Shown here piece by piece: positions 7,704-16,749 of a stretch of DNA of 64,000 nucleotides (position 1 is the first letter of the stretch; each line of letters begins with the position of its first letter). The stretch is taken from the NCBI GenBank assembly GCA_949290355.1, contig CASERN010000011.1, positions 1 to 64,000 of the forward strand, written 5' to 3'. The position numbers were made by a program, and so were the translations under genes. The DNA is from an uncultured bacterium (GTDB lineage Bacteria; Cyanobacteriota; Vampirovibrionia; Gastranaerophilales; Gastranaerophilaceae). A model generated the notes under the pieces. The model was not told where the DNA came from, did no database searches, and worked only from the letters and a program-made list of their open reading frames with translations.

Positions 7704-9848
7704 ATGGCAAGATATTATATAAACAGAAATTACACAGCCAAAGAAATGGCAAAGGCTAATATATCAAAAAATTCAAAGAAAAAAAATGGAGGTTTTTTCT
7801 CCACTGTAAAATTTGTATTTATAATGTTTTGTGCTTGTGCTTTAGCAGGTGTGGCTTCTTTGGAATTATATTTATCATCTTTGCCTCCGATTAATAATTT
7901 GGAACAATTTAAACCAAATATTGTTACAAAAATATATTCAGATGATGGAGAGATTATAAAAACATTTACCGCATATACATATGAAAAAATTGAATTAAAA
8001 GATATTCCTGAAAACTTGAAAAAAGCATTAATTGCTACTGAAGATAAAAATTTCTATCGTCATCACGGTTATGATATTACAGGTCTTGCTCGTTCGACTA
8101 TTCAAAATATTTTAGCAGGTCATGTAGTTCAAGGTGCAAGTACAATTACTCAACAACTTGCAAGAGTGCTATTCTTGAATAACGAAAGAACGTTTGACAG
8201 AAAACTGAAAGAATTATTCATTGCCGCAAGAATAGAAAAAACTATTTCAAAAGACCAGATATTAGAAATGTATATGAATAATGTATATTTGGGAGCCGGA
8301 GCTTATGGTGTTGAAGGCGCTGCTCAAATATATTTTGATAAGCATTTGAAGGATTGTGATTTGGCCGAGCTTGCTCTGATTGCAGGATTGCCGCAGGCTC
8401 CATCAGTATATTCTCCATTTAATAATATGGACTTAGCTGTTCAACGTCGAAATCAAGTTCTTACCAGAATGTATAAAATGCGATACATTACTACAGAAGA
8501 ATATGAGAAAGCAAAAGAAGAAAAAGTTCACCTTGCAAAAGTACCTCAATTTTATACAACCAATAAAGCTCCTTATTTCTGTGATTATGTAATGAAAGAA
8601 TTAGAAAAATTAGGCTTTGATGAAACAGAAATTTCTCAAGGTGGTTATAAAGTAGTTACTACATTGGATTATAAGGCACAAAAAGCTGCAAATGAAGCTA
8701 TTTTAAAGAATTTGAATAACTGGGGGCTTCGAGGAGATAAAAATCAAGCCGCAGTATTTTCTTTTAGCCCTGTAGATGGCAAAATTCTAGTATATTCTGG
8801 TGGAAAAGATTATACAAAAAGTCAATACGATAGAGTAACTCAAGCAGTAAGACCGCCTGGATCATCTTTTAAACCTATTGTATATGCTGCAGCAATGGAA
8901 AAGGGTATTACTCCAAATGATATGATTGAAGACAGACCTATTACTATTGGTCAGTGGTCTCCAAGAAATTATGGCAATAAATACAGAGGGAAAATTCCTG
9001 TATATACGGCTTTAATGGTTTCATCAAATGTATGTGCAGCAAGATTGATAAAGGAAGTCGGAATTCGTTCTGTTATCCAAACTGCAAGAGTTCTTGGTAT
9101 CGAAACACCTTTAGAGTATGATTATACAATTGCTTTAGGGTCAAATGGCGTTAAATTATTCGAGTTTACAAGAGCATACGGAGCTTTTGCAAATGGAGGG
9201 TATGTTGTTCAGCCTTATGCAATTGAACGAGTTGAAACTTCCAGAGGTAAAGTTGTATACAAGGCGCCTAAAACAAAAATTACTCATCAGTTAAGTATGA
9301 ATACATCAGCAGAAATGACTGCTATGATGAGATTGGTAATAACAAATGGTACAGGTCGTGCTGCAAATATAGGCAAACCTGCTGCAGGGAAAACAGGAAC
9401 AACTGATGATAACAAAGATGCTTATTTTATGGGATATACTCCAAATATTGTAACTGGAGTATGGGTAGGTAATGATGATAATACTGTTATGAATAAGTCT
9501 ATCCAAGGTGGTACTGTTCCTGCTTTGATTTGGAAAGATGTTATGAAAGTGGCATCTGAACCATATGGAAAGGCTGAATTTAACTATCCTGAAGTTGAAT
9601 TAATACCTTTTGGAAGTTACAGAGGGAATAAAGTCATCGGAACGCCTGTGAAACAGAAAGAAGAAGAAAAAATTGAAATTGATTTAGATGAGACAGTTCC
9701 AGATTTACCAGAATCTGTGAAGAAAATTGAACAGTCTAAGTCTGCCCCTGTTCAGACAAAGCAGACAGTACAAAAGCCTGTAGCATCTAAACCTCAAACT
9801 CAGGCGCCTGTTCCAATCCCGATGGCTGTTCCTGAAAGCTTAAATTAA
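7704..9848 (+). CDS. Class A penicillin-binding protein (PBP1A-type)
   Basis: This 714-residue bifunctional enzyme polymerises and cross-links peptidoglycan outside the inner membrane. Order: short cytoplasmic tail, one membrane anchor (about residues 32-54), GT51 glycosyltransferase with ATEDKNFYRHHG and GASTITQQLAR, then a transpeptidase with SSFK (nucleophile Ser near 387), SSN (near 438) and KTGTT (near 562). The C-terminal 90 residues are Pro/Gln/Lys-rich and disordered-looking. It would be a target of beta-lactams. The start follows GAGGGA. RNase HIII follows closely and is probably co-transcribed. Confidence 0.95.
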   Translation: MARYYINRNYTAKEMAKANISKNSKKKNGGFFSTVKFVFIMFCACALAGVASLELYLSSLPPINNLEQFKPNIVTKIYSDDGEIIKTFTAYTYEKIELKDIPENLKKALIATEDKNFYRHHGYDITGLARSTIQNILAGHVVQGASTITQQLARVLFLNNERTFDRKLKELFIAARIEKTISKDQILEMYMNNVYLGAGAYGVEGAAQIYFDKHLKDCDLAELALIAGLPQAPSVYSPFNNMDLAVQRRNQVLTRMYKMRYITTEEYEKAKEEKVHLAKVPQFYTTNKAPYFCDYVMKELEKLGFDETEISQGGYKVVTTLDYKAQKAANEAILKNLNNWGLRGDKNQAAVFSFSPVDGKILVYSGGKDYTKSQYDRVTQAVRPPGSSFKPIVYAAAMEKGITPNDMIEDRPITIGQWSPRNYGNKYRGKIPVYTALMVSSNVCAARLIKEVGIRSVIQTARVLGIETPLEYDYTIALGSNGVKLFEFTRAYGAFANGGYVVQPYAIERVETSRGKVVYKAPKTKITHQLSMNTSAEMTAMMRLVITNGTGRAANIGKPAAGKTGTTDDNKDAYFMGYTPNIVTGVWVGNDDNTVMNKSIQGGTVPALIWKDVMKVASEPYGKAEFNYPEVELIPFGSYRGNKVIGTPVKQKEEEKIEIDLDETVPDLPESVKKIEQSKSAPVQTKQTVQKPVASKPQTQAPVPIPMAVPESLN

Positions 9849-9870
9849 ATTATTGAAAGAGAAAGGTTCT

Positions 9871-10503
9871 ATGACTGAATTTGTTCCTCATATTGGTACT
9901 GATGAATCAGGTAAGGGAGATTTTTTCGGCCCACTTGTAATTGCAGGTGTTTTGGTTGATGAGAATACTGCTGAGTATTTTCGTGATTTAGGAATAAAAG
10001 ACAGTAAAAAATTGACAGATAAAAAAATGCTATCACTGGCTGCTGAAATTAAAAAATGTGCACCACATTCTATTATAGCAATTTCTAATACAAAATATAA
10101 TGATTTATATAATAATATAAAAAATTTGAACAAGCTTTTGGCTTGGGGACATGCAAGAGCTATTGAAAATATTCTCTCAGACCACCATTGTGAGTATGCG
10201 CTTTCTGATAAATTTGGTGATGAAAGTCTTATAAAATCTGCTTTAATGAAAAATGGCAGAAGTATAAGATTAGAGCAAATGTGTAAAGCTGAAAGTGATA
10301 TAGCAGTTGCTGCAGCATCTGTTTTGGCAAGAGCAACTTTTGTGCAAAAGATGCAGTTGATGGAAGATACTTATGGTATTCATTTCCAAAAAGGTTGTTC
10401 AGGGCTTGTAAAAGCTGTTGCAGCTGAATTTATTGCAAAATACGGTAAAGAGAAACTAAAGGAAGTTTGCAAAGCTCATTTTAAGACATATAATGAAGTT
10501 TAA
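9871..10503 (+). CDS. rnhC: Ribonuclease HIII, short form
   Basis: RNase HII/HIII removes RNA from RNA-DNA hybrids. The G-T-D-E-S-G-K-G-D motif (catalytic D11, E12) is the HIII variant, and D-S-K-K-L-T, a C-terminal E-x-x-x-A-V-A-A-A-S block and a late HFKTYNE segment complete the type-2 RNase H fold. At 210 residues it lacks the N-terminal TBP-like substrate-binding domain of about 80-90 residues that Bacillus-type RNase HIII carries. I chose ATG 9871 over TTG 9853 because AAAGG (9862-9866) precedes it. It follows the PBP1A gene by 22 nt. Confidence 0.85.
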   Translation: MTEFVPHIGTDESGKGDFFGPLVIAGVLVDENTAEYFRDLGIKDSKKLTDKKMLSLAAEIKKCAPHSIIAISNTKYNDLYNNIKNLNKLLAWGHARAIENILSDHHCEYALSDKFGDESLIKSALMKNGRSIRLEQMCKAESDIAVAAASVLARATFVQKMQLMEDTYGIHFQKGCSGLVKAVAAEFIAKYGKEKLKEVCKAHFKTYNEV

Positions 10504-10534
10504 ACTTGCTATGATGATTCTCTAAGTTAATATT

Positions 10535-10563
10535 TTGCCATATAAAAGTGATTATGATATAAT
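10535..10563 (+). promoter_or_regulatory. Promoter of the MotA/ZorA-like gene
   Basis: TTGCCA (10535-10540), 17-nt spacer, TATAAT (10558-10563) with an upstream TG giving an extended -10. The predicted start point is about 10569-10570, 20 nt before the ATG at 10590 that has a GGAG site. Confidence 0.75.
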
Positions 10564-10589
10564 TAAAAATGAGTAGTAGCGGAGAGATT

Positions 10590-11498
10590 ATGAATTTTTT
10601 AATTATATTTACAGATATTCCTATATTGATAGTAATATTTACATTTTTGTTCTCAATAATATATTGTTTGAAAAATTATATTTTTGTTAGTAGAAATTTA
10701 AAAATATTACTTAATTTTATCTCAATATTTAAAAAGACGGATTTAAATTTCCGTTTTAAAGAAATAGATGAATGGATGTCTGCAAATCCTTATGTTTCGG
10801 CTTCTTGGTTAGAGTTCAAAAATACTCTTGTATTTTCAGAATCAGTTGCTTTGAAAGGACAAAATAATAATTTAACTTATAAAGAGATATCTTCTACAGT
10901 TCAAAATGTTCAAACTACAGTTGATCCTTTATATTTTTTCAATGAAGAAACTTTAGTTTCATCAAAATTTAACAATAAATTTTTACAGAGTGTTCCTACT
11001 ATTTTGACAGGTTTTGGACCATTGTTTACTTTCTTGAATATTGCTTTGGCTTTTAGCAAGATTGATTTTTCATCTCAAGAAAAAACAATTGCATCTGTTG
11101 CAAATTTGATGTCAAGTATGCAGATTGCAGCTTTGGTATCTGTAGTAGCAGTTGGTTCTTCTCTTATTTTTATGATTTTTGAAAGAATTTCTTTCCAGAA
11201 TTTGTGCAAAACTCCATTATTAAAATGTGAGGAGGTTTTGGGCAAGTTATTCGATAATATTTCATCTGAAAAATTCTTGCTTGAATTATTAAAGGAAACC
11301 AAAATTCAAAACAATTCTTTGTCAAACTTGATAACAGCAATGCCTGATCAGTTTAAGGTAGCATTGAACTCAGGTATAGCAAGTAACCTTGTACCTTATC
11401 TTGAAAATTTAATTTTTGGGCTAAATCAAGTAAATAAAAGCTTGAAAGAAGTTGCCAAAAATGGGGGTAAATCTGATGATGTCGATGATTTATTTTAG
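10590..11498 (+). CDS. MotA/TolQ/ExbB-type proton-channel subunit (ZorA-like)
   Basis: This 302-residue membrane protein has one N-terminal membrane helix, a cytoplasmic part to about residue 130, then two helices (about 140-160 and 175-200) with V-P-T-I-L-T-G-F-G-P-L-F-T-F-L, the TolQ/MotA signature form seen in ZorA. In this superfamily the subunit forms a pentamer around a MotB-like dimer and turns ion flow into motion. The C-terminal cytoplasmic tail is only about 100 residues, far shorter than in Zorya ZorA. I prefer ATG 10590 (GGAG at 10581-10584) over ATG 10569, which lies 5 nt after a -10 box. The MotB/ZorB-like partner follows 15 nt later. Confidence 0.75.
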   Translation: MNFLIIFTDIPILIVIFTFLFSIIYCLKNYIFVSRNLKILLNFISIFKKTDLNFRFKEIDEWMSANPYVSASWLEFKNTLVFSESVALKGQNNNLTYKEISSTVQNVQTTVDPLYFFNEETLVSSKFNNKFLQSVPTILTGFGPLFTFLNIALAFSKIDFSSQEKTIASVANLMSSMQIAALVSVVAVGSSLIFMIFERISFQNLCKTPLLKCEEVLGKLFDNISSEKFLLELLKETKIQNNSLSNLITAMPDQFKVALNSGIASNLVPYLENLIFGLNQVNKSLKEVAKNGGKSDDVDDLF

Positions 11499-11513
11499 TT
11501 TGGGAGAAATCTA

Positions 11514-12212
11514 ATGGCTTTGTTGGGTAAAAAAAATACTTCTCAAGAAGGGGATAATAACATATTTTGGACAACAATGGCAGATTTGCTTTTAGGTTTG
11601 GCTATTATTTTTATGACCTTGTTTGTTCTTGCAATGACAGGTTTTACTCAGCAGACATTGGAAAGAAAAAAAGAACAAATTGAGGTAAGTAAAGAGCTGA
11701 TTGAAAATTTGAAAAAGGCGAATATTGAAGCTCAGGTTGATCCGATAAGCGGAGATATTAAAATTTCTGATTTGGAACTTTTTGAAGTAAGTAGTTACAA
11801 TTTATCTCCAAAAGGAAAAGCTTACTTAGATAAACTTGTTCCGATTTATATAAATACAATTTTTTCAAAAAAAGAGTTGATTAACGAAATAGATAATATT
11901 GTGATTCAGGGTCATACTGACAGTCAGTCTTATGCAGGAATCAAAAATCAGGATCAACAGTATATGAAGAATATGACTTTGAGTTTGCAAAGAGCTAATT
12001 CTGTTGCAGATTATATTTTTCAAACTGATTATGATAAAAAGTATAATGAAAAGTTAAAAAAGATATTGGTAGTCGAAGGTAAAAGTTATTCTGACCCTAT
12101 TTTGATAAATGGGAAAGAAGATTATAATAAAAGCAGACGCGTGGAAATGCGTTTGAAAGTTAAGAATTTAGATATTACAGAAGTTTTATTCCATGGAGCG
12201 CAACACTTATGA
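11514..12212 (+). CDS. MotB/OmpA-type stator subunit (ZorB-like)
   Basis: This 232-residue protein has one membrane helix (about residues 22-44) that begins with T-M-A-D-L-L-L-G; Asp24 is at the position of the proton-carrying Asp of MotB/ZorB. A short coiled linker leads to an OmpA-like peptidoglycan-binding domain with [17 protein letters not shown] and [10 protein letters not shown]. With the upstream MotA-like gene it should form an inner-membrane ion-driven stator anchored to the cell wall. No flagellar genes or Zorya effectors (ZorC/D/E) are adjacent. Its end overlaps the next start by 4 bp (ATGA), showing translational coupling. Confidence 0.8.
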   Translation: MALLGKKNTSQEGDNNIFWTTMADLLLGLAIIFMTLFVLAMTGFTQQTLERKKEQIEVSKELIENLKKANIEAQVDPISGDIKISDLELFEVSSYNLSPKGKAYLDKLVPIYINTIFSKKELINEIDNIVIQGHTDSQSYAGIKNQDQQYMKNMTLSLQRANSVADYIFQTDYDKKYNEKLKKILVVEGKSYSDPILINGKEDYNKSRRVEMRLKVKNLDITEVLFHGAQHL

Positions 12213-13570
12213 TAAATGAAAATTTAATTTTAGAAACAATAAATATGATTAAACTGTACAACCTTGATATAAGGACAGTTACACTTGCATTGAGTTTGAG
12301 AGATTGCATGGACAGTGATGTGGATGTTGTTTGTAAGAATATCTATAATAAAATTACGCACTATGCTAAAAATCTTGTAGAATATGCAAATGAATTTGAA
12401 AATGATTATTCTATACCTATTGTTAATAAAAGAATTTCTGTTACTCCAATATCAATAGTTGGAGAGGCTTGTAAAAATCCTGATTATGTAAAAATTGCAA
12501 AAACGTTAGATAAAGCAGCAAAAGATGTTGGTGTAAATTTCATAGGCGGATTTTCTGCTTTAGTTGAAAAAGGTTTTACTAAAGGTGATAAATTATTGAT
12601 AGAAAGTATTCCTGAAGCTTTAGCGCAAACTGAAAGATTATGCTCGTCAATAAATGTTGCTTCATCAAAGGCGGGAATTAACATGGATGCTGTTTTGAAA
12701 ATGGCAGAGATTGTTAAAAAATCTGCAGAATTGACAAAGGACGCTGATGGTATAGGTGCTGCAAAATTGGTTGTATTTTGTAATACTCCTGGAGATAATC
12801 CTTTCATGGCTGGTGCTTTTTGCGGTGTAGGCGAACCTGAATGTGCTTTAAATGTAGGAGTTTCTGGCCCTGGAGTTGTAAGAGCTGCAGTAGAAGCATT
12901 AGGTAAAGATAAAGATTTAAGTGAGTTAGCTGAAAAAATTAAACATATTGCATATAAAATTACAACGACAGGTGAACTTGTAGGAAGAAAATTAGCAGAT
13001 AAATTAGGTATCCCTTTTGGAGTTATAGATTTATCGTTAGCTCCTACTCCTGCAATAGGTGATAGTGTTGCAGGAATTTTTCAAGCTATGGGATTAGAGC
13101 ATGCAGGAGCTCATGGAACGACTGCTGCACTTGCAATGTTGAATGATGCAGTTAAAAAAGGCGGTATTATGGCAAGTTCTCATGTTGGAGGACTTTCAGG
13201 TGCTTTTATACCAGTTTCTGAGGATGCAGGGATGATTGAAGCTGCTTCTAAAGGATACTTAACTTTTGATAAATTAGAAGCAATGACATCTGTTTGTTCA
13301 GTAGGTCTTGATATGATTGCAATTCCTGGCGATACTCCTGTTGACACTATTGCAGGTATGATTGCTGATGAAATGGCTATAGGGATGATTAACAAAAAGA
13401 CAACAGCTGTTAGAGTTATTCCAGTTGTGGGAAAAAATATAGGAGATGAGGTTGTATATGGAGGTTTGTTAGGAAAAGCTCCAATAGTACCTGTCAATAA
13501 ACTATCTTCTACAGGATTTGTAAGGAGAGGTGGAAGAATTCCTGCTCCTATTCACAGTTTAAACAATTAG
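12209..13570 (+). CDS. PFL family protein (UPF0210/DUF711)
   Basis: This 453-residue protein matches the UPF0210 (DUF711) family, related in fold to the glycyl-radical/PFL-like barrel but without a known reaction. Recognisable stretches are [57 protein letters not shown], and a long Gly/Ala-rich C-terminal half. In many genomes it follows a small ACT-domain gene (UPF0237); here that gene is missing and it is coupled by a 4-bp overlap to the MotB-like gene instead. A link between the two is unproven. Confidence 0.85.
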   Translation: MINENLILETINMIKLYNLDIRTVTLALSLRDCMDSDVDVVCKNIYNKITHYAKNLVEYANEFENDYSIPIVNKRISVTPISIVGEACKNPDYVKIAKTLDKAAKDVGVNFIGGFSALVEKGFTKGDKLLIESIPEALAQTERLCSSINVASSKAGINMDAVLKMAEIVKKSAELTKDADGIGAAKLVVFCNTPGDNPFMAGAFCGVGEPECALNVGVSGPGVVRAAVEALGKDKDLSELAEKIKHIAYKITTTGELVGRKLADKLGIPFGVIDLSLAPTPAIGDSVAGIFQAMGLEHAGAHGTTAALAMLNDAVKKGGIMASSHVGGLSGAFIPVSEDAGMIEAASKGYLTFDKLEAMTSVCSVGLDMIAIPGDTPVDTIAGMIADEMAIGMINKKTTAVRVIPVVGKNIGDEVVYGGLLGKAPIVPVNKLSSTGFVRRGGRIPAPIHSLNN

Positions 13571-13592
13571 GTTAATAAGAAAGAATTACAAA

Positions 13593-13919
13593 ATGGGTAA
13601 AAATTTAAAAGAATTAGCAGATGAATTAAAAGCATATATGATAGATCAGCAGTCTGATTCTCATAACAGATTGAATGTCAGACCAGAGAGGTATAATAAT
13701 TTGAAATTTTCTATGGATATTGCAAAAGAGCAAATACCTCATGTTGTAATAAGTTTAGGAATGTCTGAAGCTCAATTCAATATAAGAAATGGCGAAAAGA
13801 TGAATGGCGGTTTAGGTGCTGATGAAAAATTTGTTTATAGATGGTTCAACAAAGCTAACACATTACCGTCTTTAAATGAGTGTTGGGTTACTATTGCTAA
13901 AGAAAGAGGCAGAATGTAA
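13593..13919 (+). CDS. Hypothetical 108-residue protein
   Basis: I do not recognise this protein. It is soluble, mixed in charge, without signal peptide or membrane segment, and has a Gly-rich loop (GEKMNGGLGADEKF) followed by R-W-F-N-K. It begins 22 nt after the DUF711 gene and probably ends that operon. Its stop codon is 1 nt from the stop of convergent uvrC, so it bounds the C-terminus of UvrC. Confidence 0.6.
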   Translation: MGKNLKELADELKAYMIDQQSDSHNRLNVRPERYNNLKFSMDIAKEQIPHVVISLGMSEAQFNIRNGEKMNGGLGADEKFVYRWFNKANTLPSLNECWVTIAKERGRM

Positions 13920-13920
13920 T

Positions 13921-15576
13921 TTATTTTATCATGTTTTTTGATCGCAAATTTCTATGATATGTTATAGCAAATCTGTGGGCTTCATCTCTAATTCTTTGGA
14001 ATAAAAACAGTGCGCTGGTATTTCTAGGTAAAATTACAGGTTTTGATTGTTTTGGCAAAAATACTTCTTCATGTTTTTTTGCAAGACTAACTACATCAAT
14101 TCCTTTAATGCCCAGATTTTCAATAATTTCCATAACACTTGAAAGTTGTCCTTTCCCGCCATCAATAATTATTAAATCAGGTTTTGCCCATTTTTCTTCT
14201 CCTAGATGAGAAAGCCTTCTTGTTAATACTTCTTTCATGGAAAGGAAATCATCAGGTTTGCCTTCTGTTGTTTTTATTTTAAACTTTCTATATTCAGATT
14301 TTTTTGGTATACCATTTATGAATGTAACCATTGATGCTACAGTATTTGTACCTTGAATATGTGAAATATCATAACATTCCATTCTATATGGAAAATTTTT
14401 CAGTTGTAATTTTTCTGCCAAATACGAACCGATTTCATTAAAATCATCCCGAATTTTCGACATTTTTGAAATTTTGGCATTATCAAGTACAACTTGTGCA
14501 TTTTTATCAGCCAACATTTGTAATTCTTTTCCTTGAGTAGATTTGCCGTAACTGATTTTAATTTTCTTTTGAGCAAGAATTTCAAGCCATTGTTCATAAA
14601 GAGCTTTTTCTCCAACTGCTTCAAGTTCATTTGAGACAATTCTATCCGGAAATTCAAGTTTTAGTGTACTGTAGTATTCTTTGAAAAATGTTGTAAAAAA
14701 TTCTGTTCTGTCTTCCTCTTCTACTTCGTATATAAAATCTTTTTTATCAATCAATCTGCCTTCTCGTATCATAAGAATAACGATAGCAAAAATACCTTCA
14801 TCAGCTATTAATGATATTATGTCTTCATTTAGTTTAGTATTTTCGTATACAACTTTTTGTTTTTCTAAAGTTTTAGCAAGATCATTATAACTATCTCTAA
14901 GTTTTGCAGCTTTCTCAAACTGTAGTGTGTCTGAATATTTTTGCATTTGTTCTTTTATTTGTTTCATCAATTCGGATTGTTTACCTGATAAAAATAGTTC
15001 AGCTTGTTTTACAATGTTTTTATATTCTTCTGATGAAACTTTGTTTTGGCATGGAGCCATACATCTTCCTATATGATAATAAAGACATGGTCTGTCTTTA
15101 AATTTAGGTGTTTTGCATTGTTTAAGCGGAAAAATTTTTTTTAAGAAATCTAAAGTTGCATGCATTGCTCTTATATCAGTATATGGGCCGTAATATTTCC
15201 CTTTTTCGGGATTCATGTTCTTTTTCCTGACTATGGTAATTCTTGGAAAATCTTCATCAGTAACCAAGAAATACGGATATTTTTTATCGTCTTTAAGCAG
15301 AATATTATATTTAGGTTTATATTTTTTAATAAGGTGGCTCTCTAAAATAAGAGCTTCTACTTCGGTATTTGTAATAATATATTCAAGTCGTTCAATTTGA
15401 GAGACTAGAACATTAACCTTTACGCTTTCATGTTTTCTGTTAAAATAACTCATTACACGGCGTTTAAGTATTTTGGCTTTTCCAACGTAAATAACTTCCC
15501 CGTTTTTATCGTAATATATGTAACATCCGGGAAGTGATGGTAATAGTTTAAGTGTCTGTTTTAAATTGTCATTCAT
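13921..15576 (-). CDS. uvrC: Excinuclease ABC subunit C without its C-terminal HhH domain
   Basis: UvrC makes both incisions in nucleotide excision repair. This 551-residue copy has the GIY-YIG nuclease (SLPGCYIYYDKNGEVIYVGKA, from about residue 13), the Cys-containing middle region, a UVR UvrB-binding segment near 200-225, and the RNase H-like second nuclease (CYDISHIQGT, IIIDGGKGQLSSV). It stops right after the H-R-N-L-R-S-K motif, where other UvrC proteins continue with about 50 residues of tandem helix-hairpin-helix. The facing gene ends 1 nt away, so no frameshifted remainder exists. ATG 15576 is preferred over TTG 15579; an extended -10 (TGATATAAT) lies 7 nt before it. Confidence 0.92.
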   Translation of the reverse strand: MNDNLKQTLKLLPSLPGCYIYYDKNGEVIYVGKAKILKRRVMSYFNRKHESVKVNVLVSQIERLEYIITNTEVEALILESHLIKKYKPKYNILLKDDKKYPYFLVTDEDFPRITIVRKKNMNPEKGKYYGPYTDIRAMHATLDFLKKIFPLKQCKTPKFKDRPCLYYHIGRCMAPCQNKVSSEEYKNIVKQAELFLSGKQSELMKQIKEQMQKYSDTLQFEKAAKLRDSYNDLAKTLEKQKVVYENTKLNEDIISLIADEGIFAIVILMIREGRLIDKKDFIYEVEEEDRTEFFTTFFKEYYSTLKLEFPDRIVSNELEAVGEKALYEQWLEILAQKKIKISYGKSTQGKELQMLADKNAQVVLDNAKISKMSKIRDDFNEIGSYLAEKLQLKNFPYRMECYDISHIQGTNTVASMVTFINGIPKKSEYRKFKIKTTEGKPDDFLSMKEVLTRRLSHLGEEKWAKPDLIIIDGGKGQLSSVMEIIENLGIKGIDVVSLAKKHEEVFLPKQSKPVILPRNTSALFLFQRIRDEAHRFAITYHRNLRSKNMIK

Positions 15577-15583
15577 CAATTCT

Positions 15584-15592
15584 ATTATATCA
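15584..15592 (-). promoter_or_regulatory. Extended -10 box abutting the uvrC start
   Basis: Minus strand TGATATAAT; the box ends 7 nt before the ATG at 15576, so transcription should begin at or next to the start codon. Confidence 0.65.
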
Positions 15593-15670
15593 TATTTATT
15601 TTACATAGAATTGAAAAATATTTTATATTCATATAAAATGTATTAGGAAGAAAGAATATCTGGTAGGACT

Positions 15671-16108
15671 GTGAAATTAATTAAAGGATTTATATTATTA
15701 ATACTATTACTATCCTGTCAATCTATAGTAATTGCAGATGAGATATATAGTGCCAGTTCATTGAATATAAATTCTCGTCCTTTATGGCGAGACATTTGCC
15801 CTGATGGATTGGAAGATGCCAGTTATAAGGAAATAAGATGGTTTTGGCCAGAAGGGACAAAATCAACTCAGGCTATATATAATTATTGGTCTGATAGAAG
15901 ACATGAATTTTATGAATCATTAAAACAATGCGATACTTTGCATGGTGGATACCAAAATACTTGTTATCAAAATTTAAGAAATCGCCAAATGTTTTATAAT
16001 GATCAGTATAAAAGAGATATTCAAAAGCAACAGATAAGTCAACAAATTTGGCGAGATATTCATGATAAAGGTTCAAGCCCAATAATGATAAATATTTTTC
16101 AGCACTGA
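15671..16108 (+). CDS. Putative lipoprotein of unknown function
   Basis: This 145-residue protein starts at GTG 15671 after a GGTAGGA-like site. Its N-terminus is a lipoprotein signal: a positive KLIK, a Leu/Ile core and the lipobox L-L-S-C (Cys at about residue 16). The mature part is rich in Tyr, Arg, Gln and aromatic residues with several Cys (DICPD, KQCDT, NTCYQ) and a charged Q/R helix near the end. I know no family match. Like the LprI-type gene at 516 it has a W and paired Cys, but I cannot show homology. Confidence 0.65.
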   Translation: MKLIKGFILLILLLSCQSIVIADEIYSASSLNINSRPLWRDICPDGLEDASYKEIRWFWPEGTKSTQAIYNYWSDRRHEFYESLKQCDTLHGGYQNTCYQNLRNRQMFYNDQYKRDIQKQQISQQIWRDIHDKGSSPIMINIFQH

Positions 16109-16114
16109 AGATTC

Positions 16115-16582
16115 CTAATTAATAATAGTTGAAACTTGTTCGGTAATATCATCACCTCCAAAAAGAGTCATATTTTTAGGAAGGACTAAGTTATAGTTCA
16201 TTGAGCGGGCTTTTTCAACTACTGCTGTTTTAATTTTACTGTCAATTGCAGTAAGTTTATTATTATAAGAAGTATCGAGGGCAAGTTTTTGTTGATTAAT
16301 TTCATTTCGGTATTTTTCTTCTAATTCTGCAACTTTTTTAGGATCTTTTTCTTTTGCAATTTCTTCTCTTGCTTTGTTGATTGTTAATTGCATATTCTGA
16401 ACTTGCTTTTCTTGTTCTGATTTAAGCGCTTTTATTTCTGATGAATTTGCTACAATTTTTTGAATATCGATTATTGCAACTCTATATTCAGGTTGTGTCT
16501 TCGAAATAGCTATGTTATTTATTGAATACCCTGCAGCGAATGCCCCTATTATAAGTGATACTGTTAATATTTTTTTCTTCAT
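16115..16582 (-). CDS. OmpH/Skp-family periplasmic chaperone
   Basis: This 155-residue protein has a signal peptide (MKKKILTVSLIIGAFAAGYS) followed by VAIIDIQKIVANSSEIKALKSE, the OmpH/Skp start strand and helix, and a long coiled coil of Lys, Glu and Gln with heptad spacing to about residue 115. Skp trimers hold unfolded outer-membrane proteins in the periplasm, which implies a diderm cell. I chose the ATG at 16582 because AAAGGAT lies 8 nt upstream; an ATG six codons earlier has none. It is divergent from pgk. Confidence 0.85.
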   Translation of the reverse strand: MKKKILTVSLIIGAFAAGYSINNIAISKTQPEYRVAIIDIQKIVANSSEIKALKSEQEKQVQNMQLTINKAREEIAKEKDPKKVAELEEKYRNEINQQKLALDTSYNNKLTAIDSKIKTAVVEKARSMNYNLVLPKNMTLFGGDDITEQVSTIIN

Positions 16583-16645
16583 ATTTGTAAATCCTTTCAT
16601 TTTTCTATTAAGATAAAATGAATTATAAAATTTTTAATTGGTTAC

Positions 16646-16722
16646 TTGGCTTAATTTCATGTTTTTTGTATGATAATTGTGCGAGTACATGAAAACTCGG
16701 GTTATTTGCGGGGAAAGCCTCG
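16646..16722 (+). promoter_or_regulatory. pgk promoter and structured leader
   Basis: TTGGCT (16646-16651) and TATGAT (16669-16674) are 17 nt apart. The leader of about 65 nt contains two small hairpins: CGAGT/ACTCG (16682-16686 with 16695-16699) and CGGGG-AAAG-CCTCG (16709-16722), then an AAAAGGAGAG ribosome binding site. The hairpins could stabilise the message or regulate it. Confidence 0.5.
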
Positions 16723-16749
16723 TTTATTTAAGCCGAAAAGGAGAGAAAC

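Noticed and set aside
12484-13497. Long minus-strand frames opposite the DUF711 gene
   Set aside because: They are antisense shadows of a well-supported coding gene; repeated Ala/Pro/Ser/Ile runs follow from its codon pattern.
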